Shown: one piece after another, positions 21,755 to 35,518 of the stretch | Layout of the letters: every line of letters starts with the position of its first letter | Numbering within the stretch: the first letter of the stretch is position 1 | Assembly (NCBI RefSeq): GCF_904849725.1 | Contig: NW_025422647.1 | Coordinates: 1 to 64,000 of the forward strand | Direction of reading: 5' to 3' | From: Hordeum vulgare subsp. vulgare | Lineage: Eukaryota > Streptophyta > Magnoliopsida > Poales > Poaceae | DNA: 64,000 nt | Position numbers and translations under genes: made by a program | Notes under the pieces: model-generated | What the model was told of the DNA's origin: nothing | The model's input: only the letters and a program-made list of their open reading frames with translations | Database searches by the model: none

Positions 21755-24700
21755 TCAGCAGGTTGCCTGCACGGTGAGCACGCCGGAGTCACACCCGGAC
21801 CCGGCGCGGAAGTCCTCCGTGTGCCGCACCGTGCACGACTCCTTGCCGACGCACGCTGCCGTGAACGCCGCCAGCGCCGCCTTGGACTCGCAGCCGCCCT
21901 GGTACGCGCCGCACTTGCCGCGCGTGACGCCGAGGCTGGCCACGTCCACGCTGGAGATGGTCCTGCCATGGCTGCACGCCAGCGCCACCTCGTCGCCGAC
22001 CTCGGCGGCCTCCGCGCACGCCGCCCCGACAGCGACGGTGTGGAAGCTCACCCTCGTCGGGTCGCCGCCGGCCTCCTCGAACAGCACCATCGTGTTGGGC
22101 TCGCCGGCCTTGAGGAACGACCGTGGCACATGGTAGAACCTCTGGGACGGCTCGTTGCAGCCAGTGAGGCACTTCTGCCCGTCGCCATCCGCCATGAATG
22201 TGCCGCGGTAGTCGCACCGCCGGCAGCCGTCCATGTCCGCGGCGACGTATGACGGCCAGTAGCGGCCCAGGTTGTTGCCGTTGACCCACACCACGCCCTT
22301 GCCGAGCCCCAGCAGGTCCGCCACCACGGGCTCCTCACCGGTGGGGGCCTCAAAGGTCGCCTTGTACCAGGTGAAGGGGCGGTGCACCGGGATGGTGCCG
22401 CCTCTCCATTGGCTGCGGTCCTTGGCCTTGTCGAGGTGGGTCTCCCTGTACTCGCCGGCGAGGCCGGCCTTGTAGGACCAGGAGCTGTTGGAGAGGTCGT
22501 AGGCGGTGGTGTTGGTGACGGTGTCGACGAGCTTCACCGGCCCTCCCACGATGCCGGCGGGCATCATCTCGAACAGAGCACCATAGTTCTTGAGCCCGAT
22601 GGTGGCGCTGAGGAGGGAGATGTAGTTCTTGCCAGAGTGGAGCTTCACCGGTGTCTCCATTTGGAAGACGAATCCGCCATTAGGAGCGTAGTGCCTCCCT
22701 GCATGCCAATTAATCAAATCAATTAACATTAGCTTGATCAAGTTCATTAATCCATCAGTGTGCAAACCACTCAGAGTATATTGGGACGCTCACCAACAAG
22801 CTTGCCATTGACGAAAGCGTAGAGCTCATGGCCAGTCGTGTTCACGTGCAACTTGTAGTTCGATTCCCCCTTGTGCTCCAAGCTGCACATTTTGATCATC
22901 ACCAGAGATTAATTTATATTTCAATCTTATGCAACAGTGTAGTTCTGTATTAAGCATCAAGATGTTTGATTACCTTGTCCTGTACCATAGGTAGTCGCTC
23001 TGGTCGCCCGACGTCGCGATCTGCTCGAGCAGCTCGTTCTTCCTGAAGTTACCCTTCTCGTCCGTCATGAAAGGATGGAGGTTCTCGGGCATCCACGACC
23101 AAGCAAGGCCATCCGTCACGGTTTCCACCCCCGGCCTCTTCACCATCACCGACGTCTGTGTCTTGATCTTGGCGCTGTTGTACGCGACGGTCTTGCAGTC
23201 CGGCAGGATGCTCACGGACCATGCGGGCACGACATGGGTTGCGCCGTCGTCGAGGGTCACATTGACCTCCTTGTCGTCGAACTTGTTGCTGATGAAGCAG
23301 GCAGAGGAGTTGTCCAGCGTGTACTTGGTAACCTAGTGTAGATATTGATGAACCAAATGGATCAATTTTGTTGTGAACACCATTAAAAACAGTGCTAGGA
23401 TTTTTGTATTGTATGTGAATGCATGTTAGTTACCATGACGTTGGTGTTGCCCATGGTGGTGTCCTTGTAGTCCCCATGGAGTAGGATCTTCTCCATGGAC
23501 TTGAGGACATTGTGGAGGTCCTTGAGGTGCCCGTATTTTGGCTGCCTGATGTTACCTGAAAACAAAAACATAAAAGGATAATGAATATGATTTGCATATT
23601 GACACTAATTATTAATTTACAAGATGCAAATAAGCTTGGGACGAATATATGAATTGAAGGAACAACAAGAGATGGTTCACGTACCGTACTCATCGAGAGG
23701 GGCATCGTAGTCATAGCTGGTTGTGATGTATGGGCCACCCGACGTGCGGCCAAAGTTGGTGCCACCATGGTACTGATCACATATAAATTGACGATCAACA
23801 TGTCAAATGATGTAAAATTCAGTTCATGCCAGCCTGCTAGAGGATGGAAATTAATGTAGAAGAGAAAAGTATAGATTAGTTATAAATCAATCACCATGTA
23901 GTAGTTCTGGAGCGATCCTCGCGTCTGGAAGAACATGGCAACAGAGAAGGCGATGTCTTCGGCGGACCGGTGGAAATCAGGCTTGTCCCAGGCTTTGAAC
24001 CTAATTATATATCGTGGATAAAATGTAAGAGCAATCTGAACTTCATTCAACATATAGTAGAACGTGCTAACCAATTTCGCGCATATGCATGTAGGTTCCA
24101 TAAGAAAAAAAGAAGGAAAATTAATATATAAAGGTTGATCCAGGTATATATATATGTAGGGTACCAGCCAGTCCAGTTCTCAGTCCAGATCTTGGGGATG
24201 TCGGTCCTCTTGGGGAACCAGTCGTGGCAGTAGAAGCCGTTGCAGGTGTTGATCTAGTAATTAAGAAGACTTAGCATTGAGTTTTTTTTGTTTTACACTT
24301 GGGAAGAAAGAAGAATAATAATTGGTAGAGACAAAAATAGGAAAGATGAAAATGTGCATGCGCTGACCACGTTGGGTGGGACGTCTTGGTCCTGCTGGCA
24401 CATGATCCACGGCACGCCTACGTTCTGCTTGTTGGCCATGGCGGCGCACCAGTGGATGTACTCAGACGCCGACTCGTCGTTGTTGAGCTTGTCCATGACG
24501 TTCCCGTACTCGTTCTCGATCTATATATGTAAATTGTTCACATATATATATGTTATATTCACTGATCCACTCTTTTGTCGACGACAAGTAGCTAGGAATG
24601 CAAGCTAGATAAGTTTCACATAATTAATATTAGTTAGTTACTACGTACCTGAGAGAGGATGATGGGGCCTCCCTGTCCGGCGAACATCTTGGCCTCCTTG

Positions 24701-25363
24701 AGCTTGTCGACGATGAGGGTCGTGAAGGTCTCCATCTCTTGCTGCAAGCATCAATAACTTGGTCGTATTTTGACCTCCAAGGAAAACCATTATATTGTTG
24801 GGAAGGATCTGCTAGCAGTGTGGGTACCTCGAAGGGGTTGTTGTGCATGCGGAACTGCATGCCGGAGATGTCGCGCAGCCATGCCGGCAGGCCGCCGTAG
24901 TTCCACTCGCCGCAGATGTAGGGGCCGATGCGGAGGATGGCGTACATGCCGGCGTCCTGGACCTCCTTGAAGAAGCGCACGATGTCGTAGCTGCCCTCGA
25001 AGTTGTACTGCCGGCGGCGAGGCTCGTGGCCGTTCCAGAAGACGTACGTCTCGATGGCGTCCAGCCCGCCCTCCTTGGCCTTCCTGATCAGATCCGGCCA
25101 CATCTGCAGGCAAGCAACGATCGAGACTTACAATTCATTCATGGAAACTAAGACGAGACGATGGTGTATTCATCTGCTGCTCCGTGTGCAATGCATACCT
25201 CTGGCGTGCTCCTGGGGTAGTGGATGGAGCCGGAGATGAGGAGGCGGCGCTCGCCATCGATGACCATCGACCGGCCGTCGTACCCGACCTCAGTGCCGCT
25301 GGCGACGGCCGCGGCCGCCGCGAGGAGGAGGAGCGCAAGTGGTTGCCACGACACGCGCTCCAT
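21755..25363 (-). CDS. Beta-galactosidase, GH35 with lectin domain, copy 2
   Basis: Complete 827-aa gene. Exons: 25363-25199, 25103-24828, 24741-24649, 24520-24368, 24253-24165, 24000-23895, 23772-23685, 23555-23434, 23332-22974, 22882-22794, 22698-21755. All splice sites, signal peptide, E182/E254 and the C-terminal cysteines are kept. It differs from copy 1 at residue 643 (Leu, from the A at 22311) and by one silent Ala codon change (22013). An AATAAA signal follows the stop as in copy 1. Confidence 0.95.
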
Positions 25364-25422
25364 GGCGAGAAGCTGCTAGCTAGGGAGAAGAAAGGATGCA
25401 CGCACGCACCGCCGGCCGTGTG

Positions 25423-25542
25423 TATTTATTGGGGAAAGAAAGATATATTGGCGTGGATTAGTAGGATAAGCAAAGAGCCACGCACGCACTCATGCGTGCA
25501 GCTAACAAACTGCGTTAGAGCCATGGATTAGTAGGATAAGCA
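25423..25542 (-). promoter_or_regulatory. Beta-galactosidase promoter, copy 2
   Basis: TATA-like box and both 19-bp GGATAAG/TTATCC repeats are unchanged. The private G at 25571 lies just upstream of them. Confidence 0.5.
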
Positions 25543-25619
25543 CGCGTGTGTATATGGAAGTGCATATTCAGATGGACTCTTGTTTTAAATCAGATGGTCT
25601 ATTCGTTTTATCTATTCTT

Positions 25620-26106
25620 TGATTAGGAAGGGAGAGAGTCGCGATGAGAGAGCACATGCATCTGTGAAAGTATGATTTGATCGAACTGTCTCTTTCATTG
25701 ATGATCCATGAGGATTAAATACACAGGGAATTAACCGTCGCCACGAACGGATGCGTCCGCTCGTGGGGGTCGTGAAAAAACCGTCGCGTCGGTTGGCTAG
25801 CAACCCGCACGAAGCGGTTCTGTACAAGGGAGGATTATTCCCTAATTATTATAATTAGTTTAAAATAAATCCTAACACCCCCTAATCCTCGCTTGTCCTT
25901 GAGACCCATCATCTTTGAAATGTTCTCCTCCAAAACCCTGTGGAAAAAATTGAGAAGAAAACATACAATATGCCATGAAAAACTCCTTCTAAAACCCAGT
26001 GGGAAAATAAAGAGAAAATGACATATATCGTCCATGCTTGCATTGATATTGCCTCATTAAAAACCTTTCGTGAGAAACCATGTGGAAAAACTCCCTGTGG
26101 TAGAAA
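25620..26106 (-). mobile_element. Truncated copia LTR fragment, copy 2
   Basis: Same LTR, polypurine tract and truncation as at 9064-9550. Confidence 0.6.
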
Positions 26107-26246
26107 TTCTGTAAGAAAGGTACAAGGACACGGAAGCTTCCTGTGGTAGGCCATTCAACCTAAAGCATTGTTTGAAATTGCATCAACATAGCCAAAAGTG
26201 AAAGTTGATTGAGAAATAATCCCAACCGAAGAGCTTCTTGCAAGCC
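26107..26246 (+). pseudogene. Harbinger ORF1 fragment, copy 2
   Basis: Same scrap as at 9551-9690, joined to the copia fragment at the same base. Confidence 0.7.
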
Positions 26247-26783
26247 TATGATCACTCCTAGCTTGCGTGCCCTACAAATACATCCACAAATGTGTTGATT
26301 AATTCATAATTCCTTTAATTTTGTATTGATAAGTTTCGAAAAAAATCAATTTCGTGAATTAGACTACGTACTCTGCCCATCGAAAGGCGTTGTCCAAGGC
26401 TTGGAGAGAGCCTCCAACGTATGGAGTCGGAGGGTTATCTCCAGTGGCAATCCACCATCCCACCGGGATCCTTACTGCATTGAGCCCGTTTACCGCCATG
26501 AAGCATGGAATCAACAAAGTTGAACTAAGCACATGCTCTATAAAACCCAGATTGAGGGAGTACTACCTATGTTACTCCCACTATGGGTAGTATCAAGGAG
26601 AGGTACTTCCTCCTTCTTGGTGTATAGGTCATCTTAGGTTGTGCATCGCGGCCAAGACGAAGAGAAAAAAAAGAAAAAAAAATGTTAATTTTTCTAATTA
26701 ATACCATTGCATGCAATGAATTGATCGCTGCTGTTGTGGACACTGTGCCTTTTATAGGGACAAAATAATAGCAACAAAAGGAG

Positions 26784-26922
26784 AGGTAGACATGAAGAAA
26801 AAACTTATACCAACAAAGTTGATGGTCAAATTTATAGGGACTAGTCGGGTGTCCACCATCAGACGAGGGAGGAACACGGGACGAGGTAGACATGAAGAAA
26901 AAACTTATACCAACAAAGTTGA
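26784..26922 (+). repeat. 39-bp direct repeats, 100-bp spacing, copy 2
   Basis: Both 39-bp arms are intact, at 26784-26822 and 26884-26922. The A-run shortly upstream is one base shorter than in copy 1. Confidence 0.85.
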
Positions 26923-26939
26923 ACGTCTTCTTAGTTTCG

Positions 26940-27039
26940 TAGTCCCTTCGTTTGGAATGGATGTATCTAGGTTTATTTTAGTTGTAGATACATTTATTTT
27001 TATTACTTTTACGACAAGTAATTCCAGACGAAGGGAGTA
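26940..27039. mobile_element. Stowaway MITE, copy 2
   Basis: Ends and TA flanks identical to copy 1. Confidence 0.85.
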
Positions 27040-27485
27040 TATTTGTATTGAACATGTTTATTAGGTTTTACATTTAGATTTATATATAATAGGTGAAGGA
27101 AGTTTAGGCTAGAATCGTTAAACGGGATATACAGAGAGCAATGAGCATGATCCACGTGACGTGAAGTGTATGTCGTTGGATTCGAAAAAATGAATGGACC
27201 AAATGGAAGGAGGGGATCGATCCATGAGAGCTCAACGCTGACCAATCAGAAGCATTCGTCGATGACGAAAACCTTCTATGGCTCGCGCGCTCTTGTTGGT
27301 CCGCGCCAGAAGGAAAATTCGTTTCGAACCGGCGCGTACAGGCCCGCCAAGACCACATGAAATTTTTCATGGTTTTGAACTATTGCAGCGGGCAGGCCCA
27401 TCGGTGCCAATTAAAAATGATTTTTAAGATAACCAAACACCAACCAGTAGAGACGATAGGCCCTCCTTCCCGATTCCCAACCAAC

Positions 27486-27695
27486 CCCGCCCCCAACCCC
27501 AACCCCAACCCCATCTCATCCCCATCCCCATCCCATCCCCATCCCCATCCAGCCGCCAATGACCACCTCCCTCTCCGACAACCGGCGAGCTCCCCACTCC
27601 CAGACTCGTCGGCGACCTTCCGGCCTCCGCCTTCTACGCCACCCTTCTCTCCCTACACCCCAGATCGAATCCAGCAGCTCAGGACGAAACCCTAG
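27486..27695 (+). promoter_or_regulatory. C-rich leader with telobox, copy 2
   Basis: Same CCCCAA/CCCCAT tracts and AAACCCTAG as copy 1; tract lengths unchanged. Confidence 0.35.
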
Positions 27696-27807
27696 CTCGA
27701 TGCCATGGCCACACCAGCAGCAGTCCCTCCCTCCCTAGCCCGCGGCCATGGCGACCTAGCAGGCAAGAGGAACCTGAACCCTATCACCGGCCATGGCGAG
27801 CGTGGAA

Positions 27808-29245
27808 GGCACCATGGGAGAGGAGGCATGTGCTGCTGCTCAAGACCCTAAACCAGAAAGGAAGTAATAAGCTGCTCCGACCCATCTCATCCTCTCAGAT
27901 TTCCTCAGATTTGGTACAAGAAAATGATCCAGCTCATTAGAGTAGTATTTTTCTGCGACGTTGCCTATTTTGTTGTTGAACTGGCCCTATTATTCTGTCA
28001 AATGAGTCTTTTTGTTTTTCCTTCTTTGAAATGAAGCATATTGCTTTCGAGTGCTAGACATCACGGAGCTGTTCTATTCTTTTGAATGACTTGTAAGAAG
28101 GAGCCAACCATTTGCCAGCTCTATTATAGTTGTTCAAAACGAAAAAAAAACAGGTTCTTGCCTACCTGAAAGATCTTTACAAAAAAATGATTTGTTATTC
28201 GCATGATCTCATCTGGTTTGGCGCCTCCCTACAATCTCACTAGAGTACGACTACTATTTTTCTCTGAAGTTGCCTATTTTGTGTATAGTGCTAGACATTA
28301 TGAGCTGCTCTATTCTATTTTGTGTACATCTAGTTTGCCTCTATCAGTATTCTTTTTAAGAAGGCCGCGCATGTCTCTCCAAAATCTTCAACTTTCGGTC
28401 TCGTAATATTTCTGTAGGCTCTTCCTCACCTCACCTTTTCTCTCTCCCTGATCGAGCACCTTCGCCATGGGAGAGGAAGGTTGTTTCATCCGCCTGCTGT
28501 ACTGCTGCTCTAGGGGACATGCACCTGCTTGTTGTGCTGCTGCTCTGTACGCCATGGACATCCCTCCTCTGGTTCTCCTCGCTCGTCAAGGTAGTAAGCT
28601 GCTCTAACCCATCTTCCCCTCTCAAATTCGGTACAAGAAAATGATTTTTGTAACTGGACATCAAAAGCAGAACCGGTGTGTGTTGTTGGTCAAGCAAGAA
28701 GAAAGAAAAAAGGCATCCGTTGCCTGCAAAACAAATCTGTGTGTGTGCTGCTCTCCTCCTCCTCTGTTTTTGCTTGTGTCAATTTGCTCCAACAGCTTGC
28801 GCGCGTGTGTGCATCCATTGGGAGAGAGAGAGGCTCTTGCCAACACCTCTACAATCTCACCGGAGTTCTATTTTTCTGTGATGTTGCCTATTTTGTTGTT
28901 GAAATTGACCGTATCCCTGTGTCAAATGGATATTTTTTCCTCCATTGAAATGAAGCATATTGCTTTTGAGTGCTCACATTGACATTACTGTGGAATAAAA
29001 TGTTCATTATATGCTCTTCTGTTGAATAACGTGTAAAACAGGTCCAGCCATTTGCCAAGTCTATTATATTTGTTCTAAAAGAAAAGAAAAAAAAAACAGG
29101 TTCTTGCCTATCTATAGTATATGTGTTTTCAAAAAAGCTGTATCTTTTTCTTCGAGAGAGATGCACTTCTGTATCAACATTCTTTTTAAAAAGTGACACA
29201 TGTCTATCCAAAATTTTGAACTTCATGGCCTCGTATAATTTCTTG
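27808..29245 (+). repeat. Old local exon duplication, copy 2
   Basis: Same three diverged blocks as at 11253-12690. Confidence 0.7.
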
Positions 29246-32198
29246 AGTTGGTGAAAGTAATTGCCGGATACTGAGAGTAACCACAACAGATAAATATGTC
29301 ATCAAACCACCATGTTCTACCCCATTTTGGAGGAACAAGATTAAAGTCATACCAGCAGAATTAACTACATGAAAGGTCCATCCTTTTCAGGAAAAACCCA
29401 CCGTGCAGCCCTACGAGCAAGTTCATGAGCAGAAGGATTGAGCTCAATCAATAAATTTGAATACTAGCTAGGCACACATCCACACGGAAACCAGTACTAG
29501 ATCGAACAGTATTGACCATGGGTTCAGGTTGACAATGGTCATAAACCTCTCATCACTTTGGTATGTTGATTGACCTCTTTTTTGCACTGCATGTGCAGGT
29601 GCTAAACATTGGTACGTGTTGGTGGGGCTCGACAAGCTCACCCAGGGAGGGCACCCCCAAGCTGAACTCCATGGAGCCCCGCTCCAGCGTCTAGGACAGG
29701 TCTTTGTTACTGGATCCATTACTAGGACATGATTTCTTCTTTTCCTTCTCCATTTGAGATCAACATTCGTTATGTCCTTCTTGTGCAGCAGCAGCAGGAT
29801 TCCATCGGTACACGAGATGACAAGGGGTTCATCGAGGTGTGTGGTGGTAGGCTCTTTCGTTGGACCCGCTGCCTGTTCGGCATCGGCTCCATAACAGTCA
29901 TGGTTAGCTCCTCTCCTTCCCCTGCTCCCCTCTGGTTGCGCTCGGGTAGAACAAATACCTGCTTCATTTATATGATAGATGATAATATATGGAACATGTA
30001 CGTATGGCTTCTTCAGTCTGAATTCGTGTATTTGACTCCTGCTTATATGTAAGAGCATCTATAGCAGACCTCGTATAAAGCCGATCCGCAAAAGTCGTTT
30101 GCAGTTCGCGGAAAAACCCTTTTGTGGACCGGCGTGTGCGGCAAAATATCCTTTTATGAGGGTCCATTTTACGGGGTCTGCTGGGCCGCCGCCCACGCTG
30201 GCCTGCGAAATCTATTATTTCCATTGCATTTTCAGGCATGAAAACACATTTAGTTGCTTCTTTATTTTCTTCAAAGGCATTGGATACATCATAATTCACC
30301 AAATTATTGCTAAAACAGCAAGACCAAAAAAAACAAGAACCACAATTAGACATTTTAGAAGATATCCAACTTCCATAACTGCTCCCACTAGTTGGATCAA
30401 CATCTTCTCCATGCATTCATTGTTGATCCAGGGGTTCTTCATCTTGCATTCTTCATTCTTCGGCTTTGATTCTAAACAATTAGACGTTGATTCACCTCTA
30501 ATATCTATTCTAATTGCACATGCAGCTGCATCGTTAGGTTCAATTATACTAAGGAGTGCACGAACATCTATTAAGTTTCTTTCTATCAATAGATCGATGT
30601 ATTCTTCTTTCCAATACCAAAATTAGCATCTACCTTCCTACACAGATGAACACCTCAATAAGCTACCATAATTTAACCAAATAAGTTGACAAAGCAGAAG
30701 AGGAAGAAGGGCATACCCCGTCGTTTCTGCATTTGAAGAATACCCATCCGAGGTGCTGCCGTGTGTTGGATGTGAGCCGCAACACTGTTTCTAGGCAGTC
30801 ATCGCACTCTATGAGTGGCATCGGCAAGCCGAGCCCAAGCGATGGCCGGAAGAGTCCTTGCCGGCAAACCGACGCCAGCAACTAGAGGATGGAACCAGTA
30901 CCTGCATGCGGCGCTCGCGCTTTGCCGAGGCTGTGCGGGGTGCTCCCGACCAATCCATGGCTTTGGTGCAGCCAACGGTGGCTGGAAAAGCCAATCTGGT
31001 GGTCGCGACAAAACAACCACCGATTTGTAGCTTTCCGGTAAGCCGAGGCACGAGGGCGTGGTGGAGGCCGATCTTGGGACTGCGGCGGCCCACCGTCATG
31101 ATCCGGACGGCTGGTACGGCCGGAATCGAAGGCGGCACCCGGCGGCGGTAGGTGGGGGAAAAGCGCGGGTGAAATGTCCCACCAACTAACTGCTTAGATA
31201 TATACAGGGCACCGACGGGGTGGGCGGAAGAACCTGCATTTTCGCGGGTTAGGGTGGGCATTTTGTCGCGCCCCGCAAAAAAAAATTACGGGCCGGACGC
31301 GGTAGTGGGGTCTGGTCTAGCAGCATTTTCCGCCTTGACCTGTATTTTGGCGGTTATTTTGCGGGTTCGGCCCTTTTAGGGGGTCTGCTAGAGATACTCT
31401 AATAGTACTATGGTGACCATAGGTTGCCATGAGCCCATGACATGGTCATCTATCAAGACCTAAAATATTTGAGAGGTCAACCTGGAAGACTGAATTTGTG
31501 CATGTAGCAGCACTCTCCAGTCTCGCGAGCATCAAGTTAATTTTGCAAGTACGATTCCTCGTGCAATTCTGGCTAGACTTGGATCACCTGAAACGAAAAA
31601 TTACTTGAAGAAATAAATAACGGTCTGCATACATCCGAGTAATCAACTAGTTAATTGTTTGTCGGGTCAACATGTGAGAAATAATTCCAAGGCATGTGGA
31701 GGACTTTGTTTCCATTTTTCAGTTAGCCGCATGGTTGATCTGGTTCATTTGCAGTAGTACACATACAAGTTGTCAAAACTAGCGCCTTTCCTGCTCCACT
31801 GCCAGTGATAGCAGCAGTAGTCTCACTTTAGATTGTTGGACGTGTGACACTAGCTGTACCCATGCTTGTGACGTTCAATACTTTAAATTTCAGTATCGGC
31901 CATTTCCTATTTTCGGATTGTTATCATAATACTTTGACATGGAAATAATGTTTTTTTTTCAATTTACAGAACCAACTAGCCTGTCCTTCCATTTGTGGTA
32001 TTGATGGCCATGGACCACGGTTCTAGTAGTCGGCAAAGCACGTATCTACTAACTGCTCCTATCCAGGATGCGTGCAAAAGGTGTCACATCATCGCGTTCC
32101 TATTCTCATCCCCCCGGCAAAACATCATTGTACACAATGTTGATGCAACAATTGCAACTTGCAAGCTCTATACTAGTTTCAATGGAACCTGGGACTAG
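28467..32198 (+). CDS. Candidate spliced gene, product unknown, copy 2
   Basis: Exons 28467-28590, 29599-29699, 29789-29902 and, less surely, 32067-32198. All splice dinucleotides and phases match copy 1, and I saw no coding difference. The private A at 29466 falls in the first intron. The last intron contains the Harbinger element. Confidence 0.4.
30053..31399. mobile_element. PIF/Harbinger element, copy 2
   Basis: 1347 bp, one A longer than copy 1, with TAA flanks at 30050-30052 and 31400-31402. It carries the private T at 31191. Confidence 0.85.
30296..30821 (-). pseudogene. GRF zinc-finger / membrane-anchor relic, copy 2
   Basis: The 8-A run keeps the hydrophobic helix open to its natural-looking end (FFGLAVLAIIW). 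The internal TAA before FWYW is still present. Confidence 0.55.
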
Positions 32199-34282
32199 CA
32201 TAGGCCCTGGGACTAGCCGGGGTCCAAACATATATTTTATATTCAAATACAGTTGGAGTGAATCATCATGTCTGTGTTGCTGGGTTAGTGTAGAATATAG
32301 CCCATTCTTTCTAAATTAGAGACTTGGTGGCTGGAGTAGGCACTATGTAAACTGGGCATCCTATCATTATTCGGATTCAGGAAAAACAGTATAGCTCAAC
32401 ATGTGAATATATGTCCAGTTCTTTTTGGTTTTCATGTAAATGGTGATAATTTGGAATATATCAAACCATAGCCTGTCCTTACACGATTACACACTTCCCA
32501 TGTCCATTAGCCTGCTCATGTTTGTTACTACTTCCTAATATATATACATGTTGGTCTTTGTCAGTGTCATGAATTAAATTGTTACATTGTCAAGGTTCCC
32601 CTGGAGGTTGGGGCACACCGTGGATGGCTTAAACCCGCCCTTCTTCAGTTACATTCTAGATTGTGGTGCTGATCTCAGTCAGGAAAAGGAAGAGAACATT
32701 ATTGTTCTTCATCTGTCCGTGAAGAAAGGTACTAGCAACTGCTACTACAACCTAGTACAAGAACTTCCTTTTATCACACTTGCTGCTGCTTTTTACTAGA
32801 ATTGTCACATATGAGTTGCCATTTGTTATTTTCGTTTTGTTTTGGGGGCCTGCTATATTATAAATACCAAGTTATACCTGAGTTTTTGTCAAAGTATTAC
32901 TTGAAAGTACAAATGAATTTTGAATGAGTGGAAAACTTAGTAGTAGGCTCATTTTATTAGTTTTCTTCAGTACGATCATGCCTTGTTTTCGTATCATTTT
33001 GTTTATGTTGGCAGAATTATTGCACATAATTATAGTTCACATATGATGTTGCATTCGGAAATCGATTTGAACTCATTGAGATGCTCAAGGAGTCACAAAC
33101 ACTCGTCTTGCAATGCAAGCACTTGTGCTGATGACCATCCATCCTTGGTACATTTAATTACATGGCAATTTCTAGGATTCTGGGTTGCGCTGATGGTCTC
33201 TAATGCAAGCACTTGTGCTTCTCGTGGTGATTATGGTAAAATAATTAGTGGATTTAGCCCTCAATTTTAGTCCTATGAGTTTTTGTCTTTTGCCGGGTAT
33301 TGTGTTGCATGCGCTGGAGTGTTTCCCTTGTCGACGTGCTGGGTAATGTGTGTGCTGGTTGCAGTTGGTCCTTGGTTGATCTCCATGCCAGTGGTTGGAA
33401 TGTTTTGGCTGTGTGATATGTGTGATGGTTTACCAGGCTTTGTTATAAAGAAGCCCCTTATGGCATGTCCTCTAAAACACTATAACTCTGATTCGTCTAC
33501 TAGTGATGACATGGTTGTTTGATTCCTAGGGTTGTTATCAAATTCTGGCATGTTCTGTCCTATGTACCCTAACAGTGCATTCCTGATATCAATCGTTCCT
33601 ATGATCATGTACAGTTCATTTGGTCATTTTCACTGTTGCTTGATCATCTATTGTTGCTCGATTGTCTAAATCTTCTTGATTTGGAAAGCTAGACATGCTA
33701 TTTCCTAACTGCTAGCTCCATAACAGAACATGTATTTCTTTTCACTCATTCATGACTCTCATTTTAATGGGTTTTGTCAATGAAACAATGCAAGATAGGA
33801 GTGGGATCACTGAATTGTTTTACATAGATTAGATGACCGGCCGATTGCTATTTTGTTGTGTGCATGTTTACTGGACACATACATTACACTTTTTTTAGCT
33901 TGCTCATTATAGACTGGACATTGGTCATGTGGAAGGACTAGCAGACGGATGGCTGCTTGCCCATCCTAGCAAACATGGTGAGCTTCCCCCCTCCTCCACA
34001 TCTGCATAGCACGCACAGTTTGTATGTTTTGGTTTTCTCGCGTGATTTGAGAACAAAGGCGCAAGCATGGTTCAAAGTAGACTACTCTCCTCTGCTGGTA
34101 TGGTCACTCGGTTCTGAACTTTAAATTGTATATAATCTTAAAGTGGAGTAATCCCCTGTATCAAATCTGACTTCACCATGATTTGAGTGGAATAATAAGA
34201 AGAATATGCATAGCTTCTTGTTGTTAGTTTGTTTGGCATAAAAATTAACATGCGGTGACAATTCTTTTGTTAGTTTTTTATC

Positions 34283-35200
34283 AAGGCGTGGGAAGTTGTG
34301 TCTCTTGATGCGACGACCATCACAGACAAACCGCCAAGTGCTATTGGCAAATGATAGAGGGTCAATTCCTCTGCTTCATGGCGAAGTATCCCAATAGAAC
34401 ACCGCTCACCTTGAGGTCTCTTCAAGGTCGTTGGGACGCTATCAAGCCGGTTTGTAGCCGTTGGGCTGCTTGCTTGGAATAAGACCGCAATGCACCACCA
34501 AGTGATACCGTTGAATTGAACTATGTGAGTTCTTTCTCACGTTGTACTTTAAATGTTTGAAACATGTTTCATATGTTGAATTTTGTTTTTGTTTTTTAGG
34601 AGTAATTGTGCAAGAAAGGTACAAGGACATGGAAGCTTCCCATGGTAGGTCATTCAACCTAGAGCATTGTTCGAAATTGCATCAACATAGCCAAAACTGG
34701 GAGTTCATTGAGGAAGAATCCCCACCGAAGAATGGCTCCCTCACCGAGACGGATGATGATGATGAAGATGATGATGGCCCAAGAAACAAGAACAAGTCGG
34801 ATGGAAACAAAAAGGCGAAGGACAAGATCAAGAGGGAATCGAAGGCATCAAGCTTGCATGATAAGATAGATATCATGGTGCAATCAAATGAGGAGATGAA
34901 GCAGGAGTTGGCCGAGAAGAAAGCGCAGGAGAAGCAAGAAAGTGGCCCTTACTCAAGGAAGAAGGGTTGTGCAAGGCCGCCATTGAGGAGAGGAAAGCCC
35001 TTACCGAGGAGAACAAGGCTTTGTCCAAGCTTCTTGCAGAGGAGAACAAGATCATGACAATGAATCACAATAAAATGAACGACATCACCAAAGAATGACA
35101 TGATATGGCAAGAAAAGAAATCTTGAAGAGAAGAATGATGGCTGCAAGGTGTGATGACTTCAGCGCCGGTGGGGGAATGGGTGGCGGAAATGGAGAGTGA
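34283..35200 (+). pseudogene. Decayed PIF/Harbinger ORF1, copy 3
   Basis: Same lesions as the other copies. Confidence 0.75.
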
Positions 35201-35492
35201 TGATGTTGACGATGATGGTCACGGAGATGATAATGGCTTTTGCGTGAGATTCTTTTGGGGTTGTGGAGAGAAACGAGAACCAAGACGGTGGTGAAGATGG
35301 TGGTTGCTTTTGCATGATGTTCTTTAGTGTCTTGATAAAAAAAACAATGGTTTAATTTGAGCGAAAATTGTGTTTGGTTGTTCAAATTTGCTACAAATCA
35401 ATGGAATTGATGCCAAATTGTAAGTTTGAATTCTTGCGATTTGCGGGTTGGCAAGGGCCATGGCAGAACAGAACCTGCCCATGAAACTGTAG

Positions 35493-35518
35493 AACAGAAT
35501 ATTCGTGAATATTCTGTT
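35493..35518. repeat. Perfect 12-bp hairpin, copy 3
   Basis: Unchanged arms and loop. Confidence 0.85.

Larger units (their letters stand above)
16562..33117. repeat. Tandem array unit, copy 2
   Basis: Complete 16556-bp unit. Private substitutions seen by eye are at 25571 (G), 29466 (A) and 31191 (T). The poly-C tract is the shortest of the four (16 C). Gene-free stretches hold the same content as the matching stretches of copy 1. Confidence 0.97.
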